From Streptomyces sp. A2-16 (lineage in GTDB: Bacteria; Actinomycetota; Actinomycetes; Streptomycetales; Streptomycetaceae): DNA of 64,000 nt. This document shows positions 8,040 to 16,394 of the stretch, piece after piece. The position numbers and the translations under genes were made by a program. Where the stretch lies: NCBI RefSeq assembly GCF_018128905.1, contig NZ_CP063808.1, positions 5,456,001 to 5,520,000 of the forward strand. The letters are read 5' to 3'. Below the pieces are notes generated by a model. That model did no database searches. It was given only the letters and a program-made list of their open reading frames with translations, and had not been told where the DNA came from. Numbering within the stretch: the first letter of the stretch is position 1; each line of letters opens with the position of its first letter.

Positions 8040-8924
8040 ATGGAAGGCACAGTGGACGGGTTCCGCTATGGGGTGGTGACCCCTGTCGCCGCCTATCTCA
8101 TGGCGTGCCTGGGAGGGGCTCTGGGGCTGCGCTGCATTGTGCGCACCCTCCTCAGCGACCAGTCGTGGAAGGCGGGCTGGCTCGCACTCGGCGCCGCCTC
8201 CATCGGCTGCGGCATCTGGACGATGCACTTCATCGCGATGATCGGCTTCCAGGTCGAGGAGACCCGGATCCGCTACGACGCCGGGCTCACGGTCCTCAGT
8301 CTCGCCGTGGCCATCGTCGTCGTGGGCATCGGCGTGTTCATCGTCGGCTATCGAGGCGCCAGCACCCTGAACCTGGCCTTCGCGGGCGTGGTCACCGGGC
8401 TCGGCGTGGCGGCCATGCACTACCTCGGCATGGCGGCGCTGCACCTCAACGGGACGATCCGCTACGACCCCGCCGTCGTCGGGCTCTCGGTGGTCATCGC
8501 GATCGTCGCGGCGACGGCGGCCCTGTGGGCGGCCGTCACGATCCGGGGTTTCCTGACGAGCCTCGGGGCCAGCCTGATCATGGGCATCGCCGTGACGGGC
8601 ATGCACTACACGGGCATGTCCGCGGTCAGCGTCCATGTGCACGGCAGGACCGGCGGCTCGTGGGCGGGCGACTCGCCCACCTCGCTGCTGCTGCCCATGC
8701 TGCTGGGACCGGCGATCTTTCTGCTGCTGGCAGGCGTGGTCGTCATGTTCGACCCGCTCCTGGTGCTCGGCGACGGCGACTGGAACCGCGCCTCCGCCTC
8801 GACCGCGCACAGCGCACCGCAGTCCGACTCGCTCTTCGAGGAGCAGGAGAACCGGGTGGTCCACGCCCGCGCGCCCCAGGCGCCGGATCCGCAATGGGCC
8901 GCGCCCCGCAGCCCGCAGAGGTGA
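8040..8924 (+). CDS. MHYT-domain integral membrane sensor protein
   Basis: The 294-residue protein has about seven hydrophobic segments and three copies of the family motif: MHFIAM, MHYLGM and MHYTGM. MHYT domains are proposed to bind copper through the Met/His side chains and to sense O2, CO or NO. Most characterised MHYT proteins carry GGDEF/EAL output domains; this one has only a hydrophilic C-terminal tail of about 50 residues rich in Ser, Gln and Pro, so output must go through a partner or the protein acts alone. The start is the ATG at 8040, behind a GGGGGGAG ribosome site. Sensing is inferred from the family. Confidence 0.92.
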   Translation: MEGTVDGFRYGVVTPVAAYLMACLGGALGLRCIVRTLLSDQSWKAGWLALGAASIGCGIWTMHFIAMIGFQVEETRIRYDAGLTVLSLAVAIVVVGIGVFIVGYRGASTLNLAFAGVVTGLGVAAMHYLGMAALHLNGTIRYDPAVVGLSVVIAIVAATAALWAAVTIRGFLTSLGASLIMGIAVTGMHYTGMSAVSVHVHGRTGGSWAGDSPTSLLLPMLLGPAIFLLLAGVVVMFDPLLVLGDGDWNRASASTAHSAPQSDSLFEEQENRVVHARAPQAPDPQWAAPRSPQR

Positions 8925-9030
8925 GCACCGTCCCCTCCATGCTCCGCGGACCCGGTGACTTCCGGGAGGGGTGGTGCGCCAGGGCACTCCCCCTTGTCGG
9001 CCGGTTCTAGATCGTTGTTACGGTGCACCG

Positions 9031-10539
9031 GTGTCTGACTCCTCACGCGATACCGCCGAAGGCGCCGGCTGGGGCTCTGCCCAACTCGGCGAGTACAGGC
9101 GGCTGATGCCGCCCAAGGTCGAGAAGATCTCGTGGCTGAACCCGAGGACGCTGTGGGCCGCCCGCAACGGCGTGGTCGCCTCCTGGTTCGGGGACCCCAC
9201 GGGCCGTACCCGAAGCCGCTGGGTGGAACAGCGCGCGGCGGCGGGAGCGCCACCGGACAAGGTGATCCGCCGCGAGGACCCCCAGGCGTTCTCGTTCATG
9301 GTGATCGGTGACACGGGCGAGGGCGACGACCCCCAGTACGCCGTCGTGCCGGGCTTTCTGAAGATCAGTCAGGACACCCGGTTCGCCGTGGTCGCCAGTG
9401 ATGTGATCTACCCGGTGGGCAGCGCGGACGACTACGGCCCGAAGTTCTTCCGGCCCTACCAGGACTATCCGGCGCCGATCTACGCGATACCCGGCAACCA
9501 CGACTGGTACGAGGATCTCGGCGCCTTCATGCGGGTCTTCTGCGACGACGCCCCGCCCCTGGAGCCCGGCCCCGCGCCCCGCCCCCTGACCCGCGCATGG
9601 CTGCGCTCCCTCCTGTGGCACCGGCCGCGCGCGCACGACGGCCAACGCCTGGACGAGGTACGCCGGTTGCGCGCGGCTCCGGCGCAGCGGGCCGTCCAGC
9701 CGGGCCCGTACTGGGCCGTCGACGCGGGTCCCCTGCGCATCATCGGCATAGACACCGGACTGCTCGGGACGCTGGACGCCGAACAGGGCGCCTGGCTGCG
9801 CGAGGTGTCCCGGGACCCGCGCCCGAAGATCCTCATCACGGGCTCGCCCCTGTACGTGGACGGCGAGCACCACCCCTGCGCCATCGAGGGCGGTGGCACG
9901 GTCGACGACATCGTGCGCGACCCGGAGCACCACTACGTCGCGGCGATAGGCGGCGACATCCACAACTACCAGCGCTATCCCGTCGACGTGGACGGCCGCA
10001 CCATCCAGTACGTCGTCTCGGGCGGCGGCGGCGCGTTCATGCACGCCACCCACACCATTCCGCACGTCTCGGTCGCCAACGTCACCGAGAAGGACTTCCG
10101 CTGCTATCCCCTGCGCGGCGACTCCCTCGCCTTCTACAGCAGGCTCTACGGTCGTCGGCTGCGCCTGCGCCGCTTCTTCACCCTCACCGAGGCGGAGGCC
10201 ACCGCGGTGATCGCCGAGCGGCTCGGCATCCCGCCCACCCGTCTGCCGGGCGAGCCGGCGCGCGTCACCCTGCGCACCCGTCTTGTCGCCAGTCTCCTGG
10301 GCGCGGGCGGTCGCCCCGACCGCACCTCGCGGTTCCGTCTCCCGGTGCGCAAGATCTACACACAGCTGTTCTCGCCGAGCTCGGCGACGTACAGCCCGCC
10401 GTTCTTCAAGTGCTTCCTGCGGCTGGACGTCACCCCGGAAGCGGTGCGGCTGCGCTGCTTCGCCGCCACCGGCAACCGCGCCCAGGAGATCGACCCGCCC
10501 GTCGAGGACGAGGTGACCATTCCCTTGACCCATTCCTGA
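9031..10539 (+). CDS. metallophosphoesterase
   Basis: The 502-residue protein carries the calcineurin-like phosphoesterase metal ligands: VIGDTGEGDD near residue 94, YAIPGNHDWYE (the GNHD block), and GGDIHNYQRY (the G-D-x-H block). These residues hold a two-metal centre that hydrolyses phosphate mono- or diesters. There is no clear signal peptide, so it is probably cytoplasmic. The GTG at 9031 is the best start because homology-like sequence begins soon after; an upstream in-frame ATG reading adds low-complexity sequence. It follows the MHYT gene by about 100 bases. Substrate unknown. Confidence 0.9.
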   Translation: MSDSSRDTAEGAGWGSAQLGEYRRLMPPKVEKISWLNPRTLWAARNGVVASWFGDPTGRTRSRWVEQRAAAGAPPDKVIRREDPQAFSFMVIGDTGEGDDPQYAVVPGFLKISQDTRFAVVASDVIYPVGSADDYGPKFFRPYQDYPAPIYAIPGNHDWYEDLGAFMRVFCDDAPPLEPGPAPRPLTRAWLRSLLWHRPRAHDGQRLDEVRRLRAAPAQRAVQPGPYWAVDAGPLRIIGIDTGLLGTLDAEQGAWLREVSRDPRPKILITGSPLYVDGEHHPCAIEGGGTVDDIVRDPEHHYVAAIGGDIHNYQRYPVDVDGRTIQYVVSGGGGAFMHATHTIPHVSVANVTEKDFRCYPLRGDSLAFYSRLYGRRLRLRRFFTLTEAEATAVIAERLGIPPTRLPGEPARVTLRTRLVASLLGAGGRPDRTSRFRLPVRKIYTQLFSPSSATYSPPFFKCFLRLDVTPEAVRLRCFAATGNRAQEIDPPVEDEVTIPLTHS

Positions 10540-10583
10540 CGCGGAGAGCGAGGAGTTCGGGAACATCACGCGAGAGGGCCCGG

Positions 10584-10613
10584 TTGGCACTGCCGTACTG
10601 CTTGATAGCTCAA
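10584..10613 (+). promoter_or_regulatory. putative promoter with overlapping palindrome
   Basis: TTGGCA at 10584-10589 can serve as a -35 box, followed 16 bases later by a weak TAGCTC. The stretch TTGATAGCTCAA (10602-10613) is a near-palindrome with TTGA/TCAA arms and covers the -10 region, as expected for a MarR-type repressor site. It precedes the flavin oxidoreductase gene. Inference only. Confidence 0.3.
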
Positions 10614-10630
10614 ACAACCCGGAGGAGCCC

Positions 10631-11659
10631 GTGCCGCCGACCCCCCGCCCCCTGCGCAAGCTGGGCTTCCTCACCATCGGCCTGTTCGACGAGGCGGATC
10701 CGCGACGCGGTCACGAGTCCACGCTGGAGATCATCGAACTGGGCGAGCAACTCGGCTTCGACAGCGCGTGGCTGCGCCACCGGCATCTCCAGTACGGCAT
10801 CTCGTCACCCGTCGCCGTCATGGCGGCGGCCTCGCAGCGCACCCGCCGCATCGAGCTCGGCACGGCGGTCATCCCGCTCGGCTGGGAGAACCCGCTGCGG
10901 CTGGCCGAGGACCTGGCGACCGTGGACATCCTGTCCGGCGGTCGGGTCAACCCGGGCGTGAGCGTGGGCCCGCCGATGCACTTCGACGAGGTCAAGGGGG
11001 CGCTGTACCCGGACACGGCCGACGCCGAGGACTTCTCCTACGAGCGGGTGCGGCGACTGCTGGACCTCGTACGCGGCAAACCGGCCAGCGACTTCAGCGG
11101 GGTGCAGGGCTTCGAGGTGTTCAGCGACCGGGTGCAGCCGCACTCCCCCGGACTCGGCAGGCGCCTCTGGTACGGCGGCGGCAGCCTGAGCTCGGCGCGC
11201 TGGGCCGGTGAGCACGGCATGAACTTCCTGACCAGCAGTGTCGTCAAGGCGGAGGATCCGTCGGGCCCTTACGATTTCGCGCAGATCCAGCTCGCGCAGA
11301 TCCGTGCCTTCCGCGCCGCCCATCCCGACGGCGAGGACGCCCGGGTGTCCCAGGGTCTCGTCGTGATCCCGACCGACTCGGCCTCCCCCGAGCAGCGCGC
11401 GAAGTACGAGCAGTACGCGGCCCGGCGCACTCCGCGCACCGCGTCACCGCAGGGTCCGGCACGGTTGATGTTCGCGCCGGACATCGTCGGCACGTCGCAG
11501 GAGATCACCGAACGGCTCCACGCGCACGCCGCGTTCCGCGAGGTGGACGAGGTGGCGTTCGCGCTGCCCTTCACCTTCGAGCACGAGGACTACGTACAGA
11601 TCCTCACGGACATGGCGACCAAGCTGGGCCCCGCGCTGGGGTGGCGACCGGGAGCGTAG
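10631..11659 (+). CDS. LLM class flavin-dependent oxidoreductase
   Basis: A 342-residue luciferase-like monooxygenase. The TIM-barrel family pattern is seen in GFLTIGLFDE, SPVAVMAAASQRTRRIELGT, LRLAEDLATVDILSGGR and LWYGGGSLSSARWAGEHG. These enzymes use reduced flavin (FMN or F420, typically supplied by a separate reductase) to oxidise small organic substrates. No dedicated reductase is adjacent. The GTG at 10631 follows GGAGGAG at ideal spacing. The substrate cannot be inferred. Confidence 0.92.
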   Translation: MPPTPRPLRKLGFLTIGLFDEADPRRGHESTLEIIELGEQLGFDSAWLRHRHLQYGISSPVAVMAAASQRTRRIELGTAVIPLGWENPLRLAEDLATVDILSGGRVNPGVSVGPPMHFDEVKGALYPDTADAEDFSYERVRRLLDLVRGKPASDFSGVQGFEVFSDRVQPHSPGLGRRLWYGGGSLSSARWAGEHGMNFLTSSVVKAEDPSGPYDFAQIQLAQIRAFRAAHPDGEDARVSQGLVVIPTDSASPEQRAKYEQYAARRTPRTASPQGPARLMFAPDIVGTSQEITERLHAHAAFREVDEVAFALPFTFEHEDYVQILTDMATKLGPALGWRPGA

Positions 11660-11682
11660 GCCTGCGGGCGGGACGCGAGGCC

Positions 11683-11750
11683 GACGGCAGGGGTGGGGCA
11701 GGCCGACGGCACGGATGGGTGAGGGCCAACGGCATGGATGGGTGGGGGCC
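11683..11750 (+). repeat. three tandem 22-23-bp imperfect repeats
   Basis: Copies start at 11683, 11705 and 11728, each beginning GACGGCA or AACGGCA and ending GGCC. The last two differ at three of 23 positions. The period is not a codon multiple and no gene is evident. Confidence 0.6.
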
Positions 11751-11999
11751 GACGTCGACCGGGGCGGCGGCCACCACCGTCTCGGGTCGGCCTCGCGACC
11801 CGGCTCGCAGCCGACGCCTCGGACAGCCCGCGGGCCGCGCGGGGCCGCACAGACCGCACAGATCGCAATCGAGCGGGCCGCAATGCCGATGCCCCGAGCG
11901 AGCCGATCAGCCGGCGCCCCCGCCCCCCCTCTCGGAAACCACCGATCGGGGCAAGCCCGGTGCCGAACAGCCGACGACCACCCGGGACGGATCGCCGCC

Positions 12000-12053
12000 C
12001 TCACGAGACGGCGCCTCCCCCTGCGACGCGGCCTCACGAGACGGCGCCTCCCC
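12000..12053 (+). repeat. 21-bp direct repeat, two copies 33 bases apart
   Basis: CTCACGAGACGGCGCCTCCCC occurs at 12000-12020 and again at 12033-12053, followed in both cases by similar GCGAC-type sequence. The 33-base period equals 11 codons, but no frame across it looks coding. Confidence 0.6.
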
Positions 12054-12183
12054 AGCGACACGGAAAGCCGATGCCCGGCCTGAACCGCAGGCGACGACGA
12101 TCGTCCAGGACGCCCCGCCGACACCCCCCGAGCCGACTCACCCGACGGAGTCCCCGCAGCCCGTCCCCGGCCCGGAGCTCACG

Positions 12184-13149
12184 TCACCAGCGCCCCACCT
12201 CCGTCCCCGTGATCGGCTCCGACGGCTTGCCGTCCACCCCCACCGGCACGTCCCCCGCCAGCATCACGCGGTGCATGGTGCGGGGAGAACGGAGGTGGGC
12301 GTTGTCGCTGGGGGCCAGGTGGATGGTGGCGCGGTTGTCCCAGAACGCCACGCTGCCCGGCTCCCAGCGGAAGCGGACCGTGTACTCGGGACGGACGGCC
12401 TGTTCGAGGAGCATGTCGAGGATCGCCCGGCTCTCGGCACGGGAGAGGCCGGCGATCTGCTCGACGTAGTAGCCGTTGACGTACAGGATCCGCTCCCCCG
12501 TCTCGGGGTGGACCCGCACGAGCGGGTGCAGCGAGGCGACCTGGTGGTCCAGGAGGTGCCGGAGATACGCGTCGTCCCCGGGACGGGGCTGGTAGCCGAC
12601 GCCGAGCCGGTGCTCCGCGCGCAGGCCGTCGACGAACTCCCGCACCGGGCCGGACAGTCCGGCGTAGGCGGCCGCGAGGTTGGACCAGGTGGTGTCGCCG
12701 CCGTAAGGCGGTACGGTCTCGGCGCGCAGGATCGTCGCCGCGGGCGGGTCGACACGGGCACCGTGGTCGCAGTGCCAGCCCCGCAGCAGGGTGTGCCGCC
12801 GACGCTGCAGCCACTCCTCGTGCTCCATGCCGAACTTCCCGCCCAGCTCCAGCCGGTCGGCGGTCGTCTCGACCTCGGGGTGGTCCGCGGGCGAGGCGCT
12901 GCCGCGCTTGCGCAGGACGACGGGCTCACCGAAGCGGCGGGCGAGGGCGATGTGCCCGGCGTGGTCGAGCTCCTGTCTCCGGAAGAACACCACCTTCCAG
13001 CGCAGCACGGCGTCCCGGATCGCGCGGACCGCCGAGTCGTCGAGGTCCCCGGCCAGATCGACACCGGTGATCTCGGCCCCGATGTGCCCCGCCACCGGGT
13101 TCACCCCGATGCCCGGGTCCCGCTCCGCCGTGCCCTTGTCCGTCGTCAT
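12184..13149 (-). CDS. TauD/TfdA-family Fe(II)/2-oxoglutarate dioxygenase
   Basis: This 321-residue protein has the facial triad of TauD-type enzymes: the H-x-D pair in RGWHCDHGAR, and the distal His in RTMHRVML after FWDNRATIHLAPSDN, with an Arg nearby for the 2-oxoglutarate carboxylate. The family oxidatively releases sulfite from taurine and other sulfonates, or hydroxylates other substrates. No sulfonate transporter is adjacent, so the substrate is open. The ATG at 13149 is preferred; the upstream in-frame reading is Arg-rich and not conserved. It lies downstream of the exported GH32 gene on the same strand, 135 bases away. Confidence 0.92.
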   Translation of the reverse strand: MTTDKGTAERDPGIGVNPVAGHIGAEITGVDLAGDLDDSAVRAIRDAVLRWKVVFFRRQELDHAGHIALARRFGEPVVLRKRGSASPADHPEVETTADRLELGGKFGMEHEEWLQRRRHTLLRGWHCDHGARVDPPAATILRAETVPPYGGDTTWSNLAAAYAGLSGPVREFVDGLRAEHRLGVGYQPRPGDDAYLRHLLDHQVASLHPLVRVHPETGERILYVNGYYVEQIAGLSRAESRAILDMLLEQAVRPEYTVRFRWEPGSVAFWDNRATIHLAPSDNAHLRSPRTMHRVMLAGDVPVGVDGKPSEPITGTEVGRW

Positions 13150-13186
13150 GCGTGCTCCGTCGATCGCCGGTCGTTGTCCGAGGTCC

Positions 13187-13206
13187 GTGCCCCCCCAGGG
13201 GGGCAC
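13187..13206 (-). promoter_or_regulatory. GC-rich hairpin between GH32 and dioxygenase genes
   Basis: Nine-base arms GTGCCCCCC and GGGGGGCAC with a 2-base centre form a near-perfect palindrome about 38 bases before the dioxygenase start and about 80 after the GH32 stop. It could be an intrinsic terminator without a U-tract or a repressor operator. Confidence 0.4.
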
Positions 13207-13284
13207 GTCACCCGGAATGACTGCCCGAGGAGACCACTCCCGCAACTCCAGAGGAACACGGCCTCGTCGGCGCCGCCCCCGCAC

Positions 13285-14823
13285 TCAGACGCTGAACTCC
13301 CGTATCACCACGTTCTCGAACACCGCCGTGCCGTCGATCGAGAACAGCGCGAGCCCGGTGTCGATCAGATACGGGAACACCTCCGAGGAGTGCACGTACC
13401 GGCCGTCGTCGACGAACATCTCCACGGACGTGCGGTCCACGAGGATCCGCAGCTTCACCCTGTTCCCCGAGAAGGGACTGTGGCTCTCCTGCCACCGGCC
13501 GCTCGCGTCCGGATTCACGGTGCCGCGCCGATTGAGAAACGCGTAGTCGCCGTAGACGCCGGCGTCGACGTGCCGGACCCCGTCCGGTGAACGGCGCAGT
13601 TGCAAGCCCGCACCGCGCAGCCGGTCCCAGCTGATCTCACAGCTCAGTTCGTAGGCGACGCCCCGGTAGTCGAGGATCTGCGTACCGGTGACCTCCAGAT
13701 CACCGAGGTCCACGGTGCGGGAGACGTGGTCGTCCAGTGCGGCCACCGGTCGCGACGCCAGGTAGTACACCCCGGAGGAGTCCCGCTTCAGCGCGATCTC
13801 GCGCACGATCGAGTCGGTGCCGTTGAAGCCGTCGCAGTCGATCGTCGGCGTGACGTTCGCGTAGTCCCAGTTGTTCAGCCATCCGATCGCGTAGCGCGCC
13901 CGCTCGTCGAGCCCGCCGGCGGTGTCCCGCTTCTCGAAGGTGACGGCCCCGTACCAGTCCCAGCCGTGGTCGAGCCACTGCGGATCGGCGGCGTCGGCCG
14001 TGAAGGCCGTACCGTCGAAGGAACCCGTCCAGTACGCGTACGTGTTCGGCAGCCCCGCCGCCTTCCCGTTGGCGCTCACGCCCAGCACCCACTTCACCGT
14101 GCCGTCGGCGGCCGTCAGCCGGAACAGGTCGGGGCACTCCAGGACCCCGATGCCGCCCTTGACGAAGCCACCCACGTACGTCCAGGACTTCAGGTCCGCC
14201 GAGTGGTAGAAACCCACCTTGTCGTTCTCGGCGAGTGTCATCACCCACCGGCCGCGCTCCTCGTCCCGGATCACCTTGGGGTCCCGGAAGTCGCGCACAC
14301 CCGGGTTGGGCAGCACGGGATCGGTCCCGTGGTCGGTGAAGGTGCGGCCGCCGTCGGTGGAGTAGTACAGGTACTGCGCCTGGTCCGCGTCCCCGTCGTG
14401 CGGGGACATGGTGGCGAGGACGACGACCGCGCCCGCGCCGAAGCCCGCCGTGTTGTCGGTGTCGACCACGGCGGATCCGGACCAGACGTCCCCGTTCGCC
14501 GTCGTGTTCTTCGGGACGGCCACCCCCCGGTCCCGGAAGGAGACCAGGTCGGAGCTGGTGGCGAGACGCCAGGCCGTCCCCACGACCCCGGTCGTGTAGT
14601 CGGCGTTGTAGAGGTAGTAGTAGTGGTACTCGCCGTCGATCCACACCGGCCGCTGCGGGTCGTTCTTCCACTGGTCGGGGACCGTGAAGTGGTACTCGGC
14701 GCGGTAGCGCGCGCATCCGGCGGCCTGCTGGGGCTTCGCCGCGGCCGGTCCCGCGGGCAGGACCGCGACCGCGGCTCCCGCTGCCGTGCCCGTCAACAGC
14801 GCTCTTCTGGAGACCCCGTCCAT
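13285..14823 (-). CDS. Tat-exported GH32 fructan hydrolase (levanase/inulinase type)
   Basis: A 512-residue glycoside hydrolase of family 32. The N-terminus SRRALLTG plus a hydrophobic stretch ending near AAA is a twin-arginine export signal. GH32 catalytic residues are visible: the nucleophile Asp55 in KNDP, the transition-state Asp181 in FRDPK, and the acid/base Glu229 in LECPDL. The C-terminal beta-sandwich includes VDRTSVEMFVDDG. It should cut fructose polymers such as levan or inulin outside the cell. The ATG at 14823 follows a GAGAGGAAC ribosome site. It is divergent from the importer operon and shares its control region, so co-regulation by LacI is likely. Levan versus inulin cannot be decided. 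Confidence 0.93.
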   Translation of the reverse strand: MDGVSRRALLTGTAAGAAVAVLPAGPAAAKPQQAAGCARYRAEYHFTVPDQWKNDPQRPVWIDGEYHYYYLYNADYTTGVVGTAWRLATSSDLVSFRDRGVAVPKNTTANGDVWSGSAVVDTDNTAGFGAGAVVVLATMSPHDGDADQAQYLYYSTDGGRTFTDHGTDPVLPNPGVRDFRDPKVIRDEERGRWVMTLAENDKVGFYHSADLKSWTYVGGFVKGGIGVLECPDLFRLTAADGTVKWVLGVSANGKAAGLPNTYAYWTGSFDGTAFTADAADPQWLDHGWDWYGAVTFEKRDTAGGLDERARYAIGWLNNWDYANVTPTIDCDGFNGTDSIVREIALKRDSSGVYYLASRPVAALDDHVSRTVDLGDLEVTGTQILDYRGVAYELSCEISWDRLRGAGLQLRRSPDGVRHVDAGVYGDYAFLNRRGTVNPDASGRWQESHSPFSGNRVKLRILVDRTSVEMFVDDGRYVHSSEVFPYLIDTGLALFSIDGTAVFENVVIREFSV

Positions 14824-14879
14824 CACACATCGTTCCTCTCGTCGGAAACGGCGGCTCATGTGGATCAGGACTGTGGGAC

Positions 14880-14893
14880 CTAACTCGTTAAAG
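14880..14893 (-). promoter_or_regulatory. putative LacI operator 1 (GH32 promoter)
   Basis: CTAACTCGTTAAAG shares CTAACTCGT with the reverse complement of the second site at 14961. On the minus strand it falls in the spacer between TTGACC (14899-14894) and a weak CACAGT, so binding would block the promoter of the exported GH32 gene. Confidence 0.55.
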
Positions 14894-14911
14894 GTCAAGT
14901 CTTCGCGGGCC

Positions 14912-14941
14912 TTGACACCGCTGTGACCCGCTTCCCATCAT
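14912..14941 (+). promoter_or_regulatory. putative promoter of the fructan importer operon
   Basis: TTGACA at 14912-14917 is a consensus -35 hexamer; CATCAT at 14936-14941 is a weak -10 after an 18-base spacer. Transcription would start about 14948, ahead of the binding-protein gene. The second operator lies just downstream. Confidence 0.45.
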
Positions 14942-14960
14942 CTGGGGCATCAGACTCCGA

Positions 14961-14974
14961 CTAACACGAGTTAG
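14961..14974 (+). promoter_or_regulatory. putative LacI operator 2 (importer promoter)
   Basis: CTAAC-ACGA-GTTAG is a 14-bp palindrome with perfect 5-bp arms, 10 bases before the binding-protein start. Its position just after the predicted transcription start suits a roadblock operator for the LacI regulator encoded at the end of the locus. Confidence 0.6.
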
Positions 14975-14984
14975 GCCCTGTTGG

Positions 14985-16394
14985 ATGACCGACTCGCACG
15001 TCACTCGTCGCACCCTGTTGCGGTACGGCGCCTACGGCGCGGGCGCCGCCGCGCTCGCCGGCACCGCCGCGAGCTGGGACCGGCTCACCGGAGCCGACAT
15101 CCCCGGCCGCGACGACGGCTCCCTCGTCGTCGCCACCCTCGGCCCCGCCTACGGTCCCGAGGCGATCCGCAGTCTCACCGAGGGCTTCAAGAAGGTCCAC
15201 CCCGACATCAAGCTGCGGATCAACGCGGTGCAGGCCACCGACTGGTCGGACTTCTTCGCGAAGATCCTCACCCAGATCGCGGCGGGCACCGCCCCCGACC
15301 TCGTCTATGTCGCGACCGAGGGCGTCCAGCTCTTCGCGCAGCGCCTCGGCGTCGCCCTCGACAAGTGGGTGAAGCGGGACGCGGCCGAACTGCGCGAGTA
15401 CTTCGCCGACGTCCACCCCTCGCTGGTGGAGTCGATGATGTACGAGGGCAGCCTCTACCAGCTGCCGGTCGAGTTCAACGCGGCCGACATGTACCTGAAC
15501 AGCCAGGTGCTGGAGCGGGCGGGCGCTGGCTTCCCGGCGCCCGACTGGACCCGCGACGACTTCACCGCACTCCTGCGGGACATGAAGAAGTCCAGCGGCT
15601 CGCAGTTCACCCCGTACTTCTGGACCAACCGCCTGTGGGGCGGAGTCGTCCCCTGGCTGTTCGCCAACGGCACCAACCTGCTCGCCGAGTCCAAGGCGCC
15701 GGGCGGCGCATGGCTGTGGGACGGCTTCTACCCGGGCGCCGAGCGCCAGGGCCGCGGGGGCGGCTACCGGTGGACCACCCCGCAGGCCACCGACGCGCGC
15801 GTCGAGGAGTCGTACGACTATCTCGCCTCCCTGATCCAGGAGGACCTGTGCACCCGCCCGGAGGGCGGCAACGGCCAGAACCTCATCGGGGTGTTCTCCA
15901 CCGGCCGGGTCGGCGTCACCCCCGCCGGCGGCTTCTGGGCGGGCGGTCTGCACCTGGCCGGCATGCGGCCCGGCAGCTTCGACGTGCAGTTCTTCCCCCG
16001 CTGGCGCACCCAGCGCATGCAGTTCGGGGCCGCGGGCTACGCGCTGCTGCGCACCTCGAAGAAGCAGGACGAGGCGTGGGAGTTCATCAAGTTCGCGGCC
16101 CGCAGGGACACCCTGATGCGGCTGTTCGAGACCAACCAGACGACCCCGGCCCGCCGCTCGATGCTGACCGCGGACCGCTACCGGGAGATCGGGCCCAGGC
16201 ACTGGCAGGTCTTCTACGACACCCTCGACAAGTTCCCCGACACCGGGCCGATCCCCGCGCCGCCGCAGGTCGCCGAGGTCGAGCAGGTGCTGCTCAAGCA
16301 CACCGGGACCGCCCTGGCCTCCCGGCGCTCGGTGGGCCCCGCGCTGCGCCGGATGCAGAGCGATCTGGAGAAGGCCATGGAGCGTGACGCATGA
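14985..16394 (+). CDS. sugar ABC transporter substrate-binding protein, Tat-type signal
   Basis: A 469-residue family 1 extracellular solute-binding protein. Typical segments are LTEGFKKVHPDIKLRINAV, WSDFFAKILTQIAAGTAPDLVYV, and the later DEAWEFIKF. The N-terminus VTRRTLLRYGAYGAGAAALAG is a twin-arginine signal. No Cys follows the hydrophobic segment, so there is no lipobox, which is unusual for a Gram-positive binding protein. It should capture fructose oligomers produced by the exported GH32. Its stop overlaps the permease start by 4 bases, showing translational coupling. Ligand inferred from context only. Confidence 0.92.
   Translation: MTDSHVTRRTLLRYGAYGAGAAALAGTAASWDRLTGADIPGRDDGSLVVATLGPAYGPEAIRSLTEGFKKVHPDIKLRINAVQATDWSDFFAKILTQIAAGTAPDLVYVATEGVQLFAQRLGVALDKWVKRDAAELREYFADVHPSLVESMMYEGSLYQLPVEFNAADMYLNSQVLERAGAGFPAPDWTRDDFTALLRDMKKSSGSQFTPYFWTNRLWGGVVPWLFANGTNLLAESKAPGGAWLWDGFYPGAERQGRGGGYRWTTPQATDARVEESYDYLASLIQEDLCTRPEGGNGQNLIGVFSTGRVGVTPAGGFWAGGLHLAGMRPGSFDVQFFPRWRTQRMQFGAAGYALLRTSKKQDEAWEFIKFAARRDTLMRLFETNQTTPARRSMLTADRYREIGPRHWQVFYDTLDKFPDTGPIPAPPQVAEVEQVLLKHTGTALASRRSVGPALRRMQSDLEKAMERDA

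Larger units (their letters stand above)
11660..12183. other. gene-free stretch with short repeats
   Basis: About 520 bases separate the flavin oxidoreductase and the dioxygenase. Frames here give only low-complexity Arg/Pro-rich peptides with no recognisable family, so I call no gene. It holds three 22-23-bp tandem copies at its left side and a 21-bp direct repeat further on. Confidence 0.6.

Noticed and set aside
11641..13590. Long plus-strand frame over the gap and the dioxygenase gene
   Set aside because: It runs antisense to a dioxygenase with an intact facial triad and has no recognisable domain.
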